Shown here: piece after piece, positions 45,254 to 53,675 of the stretch
Layout: every line of letters starts with the position of its first letter
How positions within the stretch are numbered: the first letter of the stretch is position 1
NCBI GenBank assembly: GCA_017535665.1
Contig: JAFXTS010000029.1
Coordinates: forward strand, 20,172 to 84,171
DNA: 64,000 nucleotides
Reading direction: 5' to 3'
Source of the DNA: Bacteroidales bacterium
GTDB lineage: Bacteria > Bacteroidota > Bacteroidia > Bacteroidales > WCHB1-69
The notes under the pieces: model-generated
Databases searched by the model: none
Told to the model about the DNA's origin: nothing
The model's input: the letters and a program-made list of their open reading frames with translations, nothing else
Position numbers and translations under genes: made by a program

Positions 45254-48154
45254 TTATTCCGCGTCGCGCACGCAACGGACGGAACCACCGAGGTACTTGA
45301 CGTCGGTTCTTCTTCGTGCTCCATTATAATCACTTTTAATTCCATAACGAACGCTTTGTTGAGTTACATTGCCGGAATCTTGGGTGGATGTCCAAAAATA
45401 AGCCCACTCAGCCATGCCTGGGTAATAGTATTCATTCTTGTTGATAGTGCCAACTGGAATCGCAGAAAAACCGCTGGAGTTACGCTCGGCATAATTGTAA
45501 TTGTCGGGGCGATCTCCAGAACTGGGACTATTTGGCTCCTTCCAATAGCAGCCCGTCACCAACTTCCCTGCTCCAGATCCCGAGTTTGCAGTACTACCTG
45601 AACCTTTCAAAACACCAGCCGCTGTCAGCATAGCCTCCCATTCTGCCTCCGACGGAAGGTGCCATCCCTGCGGACAGATACCGCGGCGGTTTCCATTCAC
45701 CATATTCAAGACTGTATTCCATGCATTGCTATTTTCAACCATCTTAGCATCAGAAACCTCAGACGCTCCTGTTTTAAAGGTGTCAACGGCGGCACACCAG
45801 TTGTAAAGCAAACCCAGACGCGGAACCATTTCAGAATAGGCACCATAAAACCTCATACCATTCAGGTTAACACCTTGACCTGTAGCTGCATCGTCTGCTG
45901 CCCATACGGCCATTTTGCTTACATAGGACGCTCTCGTTGACGGATCAATTCCATGAGGTTGGTCTTTTCCCAGCAAAATCAGACTGCCGGTTGACGGACT
46001 ATGTTCGGTGCGCAAGTTCTCGGCCATCCAGCATTGGGAACCGATTTTTACCACAGGATAAATATTTCCGTCGTAGTCGGTAACCGCATAGATACCGTTT
46101 TCATCGGCATATTCGCGGCCGTCATCAGCACCGCCATACCCCTGGCCTGCATATACATCGCCTTCGCGTGCTGAACCGGTACACGGGGTAAGATTTGCCC
46201 TCTCTGACAACACTGTTTGGGTGGTCGTACAACCCGAAGTGCTGGTGGCAACTATATTATACGTACCGCCCAAGGCACTGTAAGCATGCCAAATGTTTGG
46301 AGTCCATTCATCAATAGTTGCTGGAATATTTTCAATAGCTGAGCCATCGCCCCAGTTGAGAGTTGCGACATCAGAGATACTACTCTTGTCAACATCAACC
46401 ACCAACATGTTTTCGCACACGGAGAACGAAGGAGCCGTTCCGGCCGAAGCAACATTGACCTCAACGGTAGCTATTAGCGGAAAATTATCAGAGATATTGG
46501 TGGCTGTACAAGTGATGGTTTTGTTGCCTGTGGTGGAGAATGTCATCGTGACGGGGTTAGTGGTGTACGTGTTGGCACCGTCCGACCATACGTAGGTGTA
46601 TTCCTCTACATCTCCCATGGAAGGTTCGGCAAAAAACACTCCACTCACCGTGGATCCTTCGCAAAGACTGAGGCTAGCAGGAGGTGTGATGATCAGCGAA
46701 AGGTCATCACCGCTGGTAGTGTTCACGGGACCGTAGGTGGTGGTGCTGTCCTCATTGCTTACTCTCACCATTACGCAATAGTCGGTGTTGGGGTCAAGTC
46801 CGGTAAGATTCTGCGTGTAGTCGTCATTGGTGTAGAGGGTGCCAGAAACGGGCCAGGCGGTGAAACCATCCTCATCGGCCGAGCAGCCGCTTCCTTGCTT
46901 ATAGAAAATCTGTACGGTTCCTTCAGCGGGCTCTTTGAAATCGAGACCGTTAACAATCACTTGGAATCCCGTCGGAATCTCGGGCAGGCTGCTGCTGAGT
47001 GTGGCTGTAGGTGCATGTGCGGGAGTGCGGGCGCTCACCACACTTGAGGTGGCGGAACCGGCCAGATTGGTCGCCTTGGCGGTCACATAATAGGTTGTGT
47101 AGGCATCCAGACCGGTGAAGGTGTAGTTGGCGACGGTGCTGGAGAAGCACGAGGCCGCGCTCATATCGCTGTTCACCGAAATGCAAAATTCGTAGGCGGT
47201 GATGGCCGTGCCGTTGTCATTGGCAACAGCGTTGGCTTTCATGGAGGTGGAATAAATGTCGCTCAATGAAACCGTTACAGTCGGAGGAACGGCGTGCATC
47301 AAAGCATCCAAAGCATCCTCCAAGACGGTGATTCTGCGGCTCAGACTGTCGAAAACGGACAGGAGGTCGCAGGCATTCACCACCACATTGCCGCAGTTGG
47401 TGGCGGTGGTGGTCTCCATATCGAAGCCGCTGGGCACGGTGTTGGTGCCGGTGAAACTGTTGTCGGCGGCCACCTTCGCGTAGTCGGCGGCATCGGTCAT
47501 TTCCGCCACGGTGGTGGGCACATCGATGTTGATGGTTTGGTTGGTACTTTGGTCAACATAGAAGAGGCCGTTGTCCACAGCTGTATTGTTTTTTGCAATT
47601 ATAATCGCGGCGTTGCCAGGTGCGTCTGGCTTATCACTCAAATCGTTGTAACTACCTGTAGTGGCCACAGTGGCGAGAGTCGGTTTGTTCTGGATGTAGG
47701 CGGCGGTGGTATTGTCGCTTTCATTCCAGTCGGCCTGCACCTGTGCCGGGAGGGCGGTCGGAGAGACCTCAAGAGCGTACGGCACGGCTGATACCGGCGA
47801 GTTGACCGTGACATCACCGCTGGACAGGTGGTAGGTCACGGTAATGGTGGCATTGGCCCATCCTGTAACCGCTGAAAGCTCATCGGTGGAATGCCCTGCC
47901 ACAGGCCATGTGCGCCCAGCTCCGCCAATGGAGAAAGATATCACGCCGTTGTGGTTGGTGTGGGCTGTCCGCGATTCAAAATACCGCTCCATGCCCTCGG
48001 TCGTGATACTGACATCCACGGGAATATCAGAGTCCTGCACAAACTTGTTATTTGCGTCGCGAACAACAGCCTGATAGCTCAATGTTGTGGTCTGTGCAAC
48101 GGCAGATGCCACTGTAAGCAATGCCATTATTGTGAACAACAAATTTTTTTTCAT
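45254..48154 (-). CDS. Secreted multidomain FISUMP protein (Fn3, PKD-like)
   Basis: A 966-residue protein with a signal peptide (ends ASAVAQ). The N-terminal ~150 residues (TTLSYQAVVRDANNKFV; SVPISAVPYALE-like segment) match a domain common at the start of Bacteroidota tail-fibre-like or FISUMP proteins. A short coiled coil (VFDSLSRRITVLEDALDALM, near 270) is followed by Fn3-type repeats (about 290-510, YEFCISVNSDMS) and PKD-like domains (about 510-670, YVWSDGANTYTTNPVTMTFS). The FISUMP domain ends the protein (VVKIGSQCWMAENLRTEHSP; GICPQGWHLPSEAEWEAML; GSVRCVRDAE). It lies 47 bases after another FISUMP gene and has its own terminator. Confidence 0.85.
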   Translation of the reverse strand: MKKNLLFTIMALLTVASAVAQTTTLSYQAVVRDANNKFVQDSDIPVDVSITTEGMERYFESRTAHTNHNGVISFSIGGAGRTWPVAGHSTDELSAVTGWANATITVTYHLSSGDVTVNSPVSAVPYALEVSPTALPAQVQADWNESDNTTAAYIQNKPTLATVATTGSYNDLSDKPDAPGNAAIIIAKNNTAVDNGLFYVDQSTNQTINIDVPTTVAEMTDAADYAKVAADNSFTGTNTVPSGFDMETTTATNCGNVVVNACDLLSVFDSLSRRITVLEDALDALMHAVPPTVTVSLSDIYSTSMKANAVANDNGTAITAYEFCISVNSDMSAASCFSSTVANYTFTGLDAYTTYYVTAKATNLAGSATSSVVSARTPAHAPTATLSSSLPEIPTGFQVIVNGLDFKEPAEGTVQIFYKQGSGCSADEDGFTAWPVSGTLYTNDDYTQNLTGLDPNTDYCVMVRVSNEDSTTTYGPVNTTSGDDLSLIITPPASLSLCEGSTVSGVFFAEPSMGDVEEYTYVWSDGANTYTTNPVTMTFSTTGNKTITCTATNISDNFPLIATVEVNVASAGTAPSFSVCENMLVVDVDKSSISDVATLNWGDGSAIENIPATIDEWTPNIWHAYSALGGTYNIVATSTSGCTTTQTVLSERANLTPCTGSAREGDVYAGQGYGGADDGREYADENGIYAVTDYDGNIYPVVKIGSQCWMAENLRTEHSPSTGSLILLGKDQPHGIDPSTRASYVSKMAVWAADDAATGQGVNLNGMRFYGAYSEMVPRLGLLYNWCAAVDTFKTGASEVSDAKMVENSNAWNTVLNMVNGNRRGICPQGWHLPSEAEWEAMLTAAGVLKGSGSTANSGSGAGKLVTGCYWKEPNSPSSGDRPDNYNYAERNSSGFSAIPVGTINKNEYYYPGMAEWAYFWTSTQDSGNVTQQSVRYGIKSDYNGARRRTDVKYLGGSVRCVRDAE

Positions 48155-48201
48155 AGTATAAAGATTGGATTGGTTATTACTAATATTAATGTAAAACTCT
48201 G

Positions 48202-48975
48202 CTAATAGTTTAAGACACAGCGTACGCTATGACCATTGGCCTTTTCGCTGGAGATGAATTCAGAAGTGCCGCACGCCGCCCCAAACATACAGGCAATAGC
48301 GTGGGTGCTTTCCTCACGGATGGTCCAGACGTAGGAATTAACCAACAAATTTTCATAGAGTCCATAGGTGCTGTTGTAGCGTCCCCCAGGCAGAAGAGTG
48401 AATTGCGAAATATCCGTGCCTGGGATGGGAAGCCATTGAGTGGTGGCCATCAACTCTTCTGGAGTATAGGTAGCTATCACGTACTCCATCTCGGCATCAG
48501 TGGGTATATGCCATCCGTCAGGGCAGATGCCTTGACCGCTATTGTATTGTGTGGCAGCATTCCACGTATAGAGATGCCCAAAGACATCCAACAGGTCAGA
48601 TGGAGAGTAACCAGCTGCCGAATAAGTCATTATGTTGGGAACGTCGGTATTGTCGGCATAATGCTCCGTCCTCAGGTTTTGTGCAGTCCAGCAATAGAGC
48701 CCAAGGTCCACTGCAGGGTAGATGTTGTGGTCCACATCCTCCACCTCGGTGATGTCCCCGCAGGCCGACTGTCCGCCCTGCTGAATGCCTTCGCTAATGA
48801 TGGAAATGGAGGCACCATCAGGTGCCATTGCATCGAAAATCTGTCCCACACTGGCGGAAATCCCCCCGTTATTAGCATACCCCGACACCAATAACGGCAT
48901 CTCTACACTACCCGTTTGCGCAAAAACAGACCAACCCGTAGAAAAAAGGAGAAATAATAAACAAATTCTTTTCAT
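48202..48975 (-). CDS. Secreted FISUMP-domain protein, short form
   Basis: From the ATG at 48975 (a further ATG four codons upstream is possible) the product is 257 residues. A signal peptide (ends SVFAQ) precedes a short beta domain (about 20-70) and a FISUMP domain from YPAVDLGLYCWTAQNLRTEH through GICPDGWHIPTDAEMEYV to NGHSVRCVLNY. It is upstream of the 966-residue FISUMP gene by 47 bases on the same strand, so they are probably one transcript. FISUMP modules have a C-type-lectin-like appearance but no proven ligand. Confidence 0.85.
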   Translation of the reverse strand: MKRICLLFLLFSTGWSVFAQTGSVEMPLLVSGYANNGGISASVGQIFDAMAPDGASISIISEGIQQGGQSACGDITEVEDVDHNIYPAVDLGLYCWTAQNLRTEHYADNTDVPNIMTYSAAGYSPSDLLDVFGHLYTWNAATQYNSGQGICPDGWHIPTDAEMEYVIATYTPEELMATTQWLPIPGTDISQFTLLPGGRYNSTYGLYENLLVNSYVWTIREESTHAIACMFGAACGTSEFISSEKANGHSVRCVLNY

Positions 48976-49071
48976 ATTGTTTGTCATATCTCAACTACTT
49001 ATATTTCAATAATTTATTTCATTATAATCTATCAGCAATACGAGTATAATTTTAGCAATAAATCGTTTTTG

Positions 49072-49079
49072 CAAAAATA
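49072..49079 (-). promoter_or_regulatory. Bacteroidota -7 promoter box for the FISUMP pair
   Basis: The minus strand reads TATTTTTG, about 96 bases upstream of the short FISUMP gene, in an AT-rich gap. Confidence 0.4.
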
Positions 49080-49232
49080 CATATTTTTTATCAAAATGAT
49101 TTGTTTTTGAAAAAATTTTTTTAATTTGCAGATAAAAATAATATTTTTACTGAAATTTAGATGAAAAATAATTAAAGTACACTTTTCATTGTCATTATGA
49201 TGAACTTTGTAATAAAAATCCCAAAAATATCC

Positions 49233-49240
49233 TACTTTTG
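49233..49240 (+). promoter_or_regulatory. Bacteroidota -7 promoter box for rnr
   Basis: TACTTTTG matches TAnnTTTG, 21 bases before the ATG at 49262. It overlaps an upstream in-frame TTG, which therefore cannot be the start. Confidence 0.65.
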
Positions 49241-49261
49241 CATCCTAAAATTTTTACTATT

Positions 49262-51388
49262 ATGCAAAACATCGAAAACAAGATTATCCAAGCTCTCTCA
49301 ACAGGCAATGACAAACTGAATTACAAGCAGATAGCGGCCAAGATTAACGTATATGACAAAGCGGGACGTGAGGAGGTGAAACGCATCATCGACAAGTTCG
49401 TCAACACCAAAATTCTGCTAAAAAGCGGTCGTGGAAAATATCGGCTGAACAGCAAGTACATGAACAAGGAGACCACCGGCCGCAACTACGTGACCGGTCG
49501 GTTAGAGGTGAAATACAGCGGTTCGGCATGGGTGCTACAAGATGGCGATGAGGAGGACATCTTCATCGGCGAACGCAACCTCAGCAATGCCCTGCACGGC
49601 GACCTCGTGAAGGTGCTGGTGTATCCGCCCCGCGAGGACAGGAGGCCGGAAGGTCAAATTGTGGAAATCATAGAGAGAAGCCGCAAGCAGCTCGTGGGCA
49701 TCATCCACATCGAGAAAGGATTAGCCTTTTTCGTACCCGACAGTCCGCACTACCGACGCGACATCCTCATCCCGGGCAAACTGCTACGCAAGGCCAAGAA
49801 CGGCTACAAGGTGGTGGTGAAGATCATCGACTGGACTCCCGGCAGCAAGAACCCCATCGGCGAGGTGGTGAATGTGCTTGGCAAACCAGGCAGCAACGAG
49901 GTGGAGATGCAGTCGATCCTCGCCGAGAACGACTTCCCGCTGAAATTCCCCACAGAGGTGGAGAACGAAGCACAAAAAATCCCCACTACCATCACGGCAG
50001 CGGAAATCCGCAAACGCAAGGACTTCCGCAACGTCACCACCTTCACCATCGACCCCGCCGATGCCAAGGACTTCGACGATGCCCTCTCCTACGAGCGGCT
50101 GCCCAACGGCCTGCACCGCGTGGGCGTGCATATCGCCGACGTGTCGCACTACGTGCGCCCCGGCACCCTCATCGACCAGGAGGCCTACGAGCGCGGCACC
50201 TCCGTCTATCTCGTGGACCGCACCATCCCCATGCTGCCCGAAGCCCTCTCCAACAACCTCTGCTCGTTGCGGCCCCACGAGGACAAGCTCTGCTTCAGCG
50301 CCGTGTTCGACCTTGACGACAACGCCAAGGTGGTGAAAGAGTGGTTTGGCCACACCATCATCAACTCCGATGAAAGATTCAACTACGGCGAGGTGCAGAC
50401 CATCATTGATGAAGGGAAGGGACGACTTTCTGAAGAGATAAACACTATCAATCAGTTAGCCAGAATATTACGCAAACGCCGTTTTGAAAACAACGCCATC
50501 AACTTCGCCACCGAAGAGGTCAAGTTTGAGCTTGACGAGAACGCGAAACCCGTCGGTGTGTACGTAAAAGTGTCCACCGAGGCCAACTTCCTCATCGAGG
50601 AGTTCATGCTGCTGGCCAACAAAAAGGTGGCCGAGAAAATCGGGAAACGTACCCCCCATAATAAGGAGCCCAAAACCTTTGTGTATCGTATCCACGACAA
50701 GCCGCTGGATGAAAAGCTGTTGACATTCAAAAACTTCGTCAAAAAGATCGGTTATGATTTCAAGGTGGGTTCGCCCAAGGTGGTGGCCAGTTCGTTCAAC
50801 AGCATGTTCCAGCAGGCGGAGGGCAAACAGGAGTTCGACATGCTGTGCAAGCTCTCCATCCGCACGATGGCCCGCGCCGCCTATTCCACCAACAACATCG
50901 GGCACTACGGTCTTGCCTTCCCCTTCTACACCCACTTCACCTCCCCTATCCGCCGCTACCCCGACCTGATGGTGCATCGCCTGCTCGACCGCTACCTTGC
51001 CAAAGGCGAATCAGTTGATGCTCACCAGTTTGAGGAGTACTGCCAGCACTGCTCGCAGACCGAGCAGCGCGCCACCGAAGCCGAACGCACCAGCATCAAG
51101 TACAAACAGGCCGAATTTCTGGAAGAACGCCTTGGTCAGGTGTTTGAGGCGACCGTCAGCGGCGTGTGCAAATGGGGCATTTTTGCCGAACTGAAAGAGT
51201 CGAAATGCGAAGGCCTCATCGCCATGCGCAAGTTCAACGATGACTTCTATTATATTGATGAAGAGAACTATACACTCGTCGGACTACACACCGGCAAGTC
51301 GTACCGTTTCGGCGACGAGCTGAAGGTGCGCATCGTGAATGTGGATGTGCAACGGCGGCAGATTGATTTCGATTTAGTGGAAGAATAA
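49262..51388 (+). CDS. rnr: Ribonuclease R
   Basis: A 708-residue 3'-5' exoribonuclease of the RNB family. An N-terminal helix-turn-helix-like domain (about 1-70), two cold-shock-type domains (about 75-225) and the RNB catalytic domain follow. The last starts TIDPADAKDFDDALSYERL, with the Asp cluster that binds magnesium, and contains HIADVSHYVRPGT and FTSPIRRYPDLMVHR. A C-terminal S1 domain starts FEATVSGVCKWGIFAEL. It degrades structured RNA and helps rRNA/tmRNA quality control. The -7 box at 49233 fixes the start. It converges with an esterase gene, 4 bases between stops. Confidence 0.95.
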   Translation: MQNIENKIIQALSTGNDKLNYKQIAAKINVYDKAGREEVKRIIDKFVNTKILLKSGRGKYRLNSKYMNKETTGRNYVTGRLEVKYSGSAWVLQDGDEEDIFIGERNLSNALHGDLVKVLVYPPREDRRPEGQIVEIIERSRKQLVGIIHIEKGLAFFVPDSPHYRRDILIPGKLLRKAKNGYKVVVKIIDWTPGSKNPIGEVVNVLGKPGSNEVEMQSILAENDFPLKFPTEVENEAQKIPTTITAAEIRKRKDFRNVTTFTIDPADAKDFDDALSYERLPNGLHRVGVHIADVSHYVRPGTLIDQEAYERGTSVYLVDRTIPMLPEALSNNLCSLRPHEDKLCFSAVFDLDDNAKVVKEWFGHTIINSDERFNYGEVQTIIDEGKGRLSEEINTINQLARILRKRRFENNAINFATEEVKFELDENAKPVGVYVKVSTEANFLIEEFMLLANKKVAEKIGKRTPHNKEPKTFVYRIHDKPLDEKLLTFKNFVKKIGYDFKVGSPKVVASSFNSMFQQAEGKQEFDMLCKLSIRTMARAAYSTNNIGHYGLAFPFYTHFTSPIRRYPDLMVHRLLDRYLAKGESVDAHQFEEYCQHCSQTEQRATEAERTSIKYKQAEFLEERLGQVFEATVSGVCKWGIFAELKESKCEGLIAMRKFNDDFYYIDEENYTLVGLHTGKSYRFGDELKVRIVNVDVQRRQIDFDLVEE

Positions 51389-51392
51389 CGGA

Positions 51393-52307
51393 CTAATAGA
51401 TGTCGCTGGCCCGCACCTTTCCCCACTTGTGGGGACGGATGGCTGGGTCGTTGATGGTGGCATCCGACTGCAGCCACTCCTTTTTGAGCACGCAGCGACG
51501 GATAAAATAGTCGCAGGTTTCCACCTCGTGGTTCATCGCTGCAGCAACCTCATGCCCAAGGTTCTCGTATCGGCGCACCACATAGGGATAGTTGAATTTC
51601 TCGAAACGCTTCACCAGCGGCTTGGTGCCGAAGAAGCCGTAGTTGGCAAAACGAATAGACTTGTAGGGCACGAGATGATCGCACATCCCTTGTAGGAAAA
51701 GCGTGGGAGCGGGATTCTCGCGGTACTTCACGGCACCGTGGGTGGAGAAGATCGCACCAGCAAACGACATCACGCCGGCATAGTGGAAGTCGGCGGGCAG
51801 ACGGCTGGCGAGTTCTGTGCGGTTGCACAGTTCGTAGTCGCCTTGCAGCACGGTGATCGCGCCGGCACTACTGCCGCAAAGCACAATCTTGTCGCGGTCA
51901 AACCCCAGCTCATCAGCATGTTGCAGCAGGTATTCGGTCGCCGAAAAGAGATCTTCAACGGCAATCTCAATAGCATGATGCAACGAGTTAATTACGTGCG
52001 CCCCTTTCATGTTGGCGCCCTTCAGACCCAATCGGTAGTCGATGCTGACAAAAGTGTAACCCAGCTCATTCAGCTGGCGGGCAAACTCCTTGTACTCCTT
52101 ATGGTCGCGCTCGCCCATCACAAAGCCACCGCCAAACACAAACAACACACAGCAGCGGTTGTTCTCCACAGTAGGCTGATACACATCCAAATAGAGGTTA
52201 CAAGTATCGCGCTTAGCGAACTCATAAGTGGCGGTCTGTCCCAACAGCGAATTCATCATGGCCAACATCACCACAACAACAACTGCAATCCTGCGTAACT
52301 TCTTCAT
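51393..52307 (-). CDS. Secreted alpha/beta hydrolase, esterase/lipase-like
   Basis: A 304-residue exported protein (signal peptide ends LLGQ). It is an alpha/beta hydrolase of the carboxylesterase/BD-FAE type: oxyanion region VFGGGFVMGERDH, nucleophile CGSSAGA (Ser near residue 146), likely acid Asp in GMCDHLVPY and His in ENLGHEVA. Substrate unknown; bifunctional feruloyl and acetyl esterases have this layout. It is the last gene of the psd-glycosyltransferase-U32-esterase run on the minus strand, 84 bases after the U32 gene, and the gap contains only AT-rich repeats. Confidence 0.8.
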   Translation of the reverse strand: MKKLRRIAVVVVVMLAMMNSLLGQTATYEFAKRDTCNLYLDVYQPTVENNRCCVLFVFGGGFVMGERDHKEYKEFARQLNELGYTFVSIDYRLGLKGANMKGAHVINSLHHAIEIAVEDLFSATEYLLQHADELGFDRDKIVLCGSSAGAITVLQGDYELCNRTELASRLPADFHYAGVMSFAGAIFSTHGAVKYRENPAPTLFLQGMCDHLVPYKSIRFANYGFFGTKPLVKRFEKFNYPYVVRRYENLGHEVAAAMNHEVETCDYFIRRCVLKKEWLQSDATINDPAIRPHKWGKVRASDIY

Positions 52308-52391
52308 TATTAAATTATTAATTTATTAAACTATTAAATTATTCTTTTTCAACTCTCAGTTTTCAATTTTCAGTTTTCCGTTTTCAATTCC

Positions 52392-53654
52392 CTAAAATTC
52401 ATCTGCAACGGCACGTTTGATGTACACCTTGTCGCCGCGGCGCACCGGCACTTCGGTCGGGATGGAGCACACCTCCCCTTTCTTGACCTCCGGCACAGGT
52501 TCCAGTTGCAGCCGAACCTCCTTTACCACAGTTTCATAGACACCCGTAGTAGCCCCTTCGATGACGATTGTGTCGCCTACCGCGAAACCACCACCTTCCA
52601 GTGTGATTTCAGCCACAGAGAGTTTGCCGAAGAAGTTGGTCACCTTGCCGATATGGGTGCGCACGGTGGTGGCGTGCGAGCCATAGCGTTTCGACCATTC
52701 GCCCATCGTTCTTCCCAAATAATAACCATCCCAAAAGCCACGGTTGAAGACTGTACGCAGACGCTCCGTCCAGCCCGCAATCTTCTCCAAAGAAAAACTG
52801 CCATCCTGCACCGCCTGCACTGCCTCGTGGTAACACTCGGTGGTTACTTTAACATAGTCGGCTGAGCGGCCTCGACCTTCGATCTTGAAAATGCTCACCC
52901 CAGCCTTCATCATTTTGTCGATGAAACCAATGGTACACAAATCTTTAGGCGACATGATATACTGGTTATCCACCTCCAATTCGAGGTCGGTTTCCTTATC
53001 TTTTACGATATAACCTCTGCGACAGGGCTGCAAGCACGCACCACGATTGGCAGGAAAATTGTAGTTGTCGAGGCTGAGGTAGCATTTGCCCGAAACCGCC
53101 ATGCAGAGCGCGCCGTGCACGAACATCTCCACCCGCACCAATTCGCCGCCCGGACCGCAGATGCCGTCTTCATGGATCTGGCGAATGATGTCAGCGGCCT
53201 GTGCGAGAGCCACTTCACGCCCCAAAACCACCACATCGGCGAACTGCGCATAAAAGCGCACCGCCTCCACATTGGTGATGTTGCACTGCGTGGAGATATG
53301 CACCTCCAGCCCCACTTTCCTACAATAAGTAATCACCGCCATGTCGGAGGCAATGATGGCCGACACGCCGCACTGTTTTGCACAGTCGAGCAGCCGATGC
53401 ACATCTTCTATCTCACCATTATAAATAATAGTATTAACTGTGAGATAAGATTTTACGTCATGCTGGCGACAAATGTCGGTAATATTCTGGAGGTCGTCGA
53501 GGGTAAAGTTGGCGGCAGAGCGGGAGCGCATATTCATCTTCCCTACCCCGAAATACACAGAACCCGCACCGGCCTGAATGGCAGCGGTAAGGGCTTCGTA
53601 CGAACCCACAGGCGACATAATTTCAATGGGCTGAAAGAGCGAATGATTAGACAT
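52392..53654 (-). CDS. Peptidase U32 family protein (TrhP/RlhA-like RNA hydroxylation type)
   Basis: A 420-residue protein with the U32 signature EMFVHGALCMAVSGKCYLS at about residues 176-194 and further family cysteines (ACLQPCRRGY). The N-terminal part has the barrel-like repeats EIMSPVGSYEALTAAIQAGA and the C-terminal part a small beta domain (about 325-420). U32 family members YegQ/TrhP and YhbU-type proteins act in prephenate-dependent tRNA hydroxylation or ubiquinone synthesis, while RlhA hydroxylates 23S rRNA. This one most resembles the RNA-modification branch by length. The old protease label is uncertain. It lies 21 bases after the glycosyltransferase fusion. Confidence 0.85.
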   Translation of the reverse strand: MSNHSLFQPIEIMSPVGSYEALTAAIQAGAGSVYFGVGKMNMRSRSAANFTLDDLQNITDICRQHDVKSYLTVNTIIYNGEIEDVHRLLDCAKQCGVSAIIASDMAVITYCRKVGLEVHISTQCNITNVEAVRFYAQFADVVVLGREVALAQAADIIRQIHEDGICGPGGELVRVEMFVHGALCMAVSGKCYLSLDNYNFPANRGACLQPCRRGYIVKDKETDLELEVDNQYIMSPKDLCTIGFIDKMMKAGVSIFKIEGRGRSADYVKVTTECYHEAVQAVQDGSFSLEKIAGWTERLRTVFNRGFWDGYYLGRTMGEWSKRYGSHATTVRTHIGKVTNFFGKLSVAEITLEGGGFAVGDTIVIEGATTGVYETVVKEVRLQLEPVPEVKKGEVCSIPTEVPVRRGDKVYIKRAVADEF

Positions 53655-53675
53655 ATATAGCTAATTACTAATATT

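Noticed and set aside
49238..49264. TTG at 49238 as the rnr start
   Set aside because: It lies within the -7 promoter box at 49233-49240; the ATG at 49262 gives the normal RNase R start.
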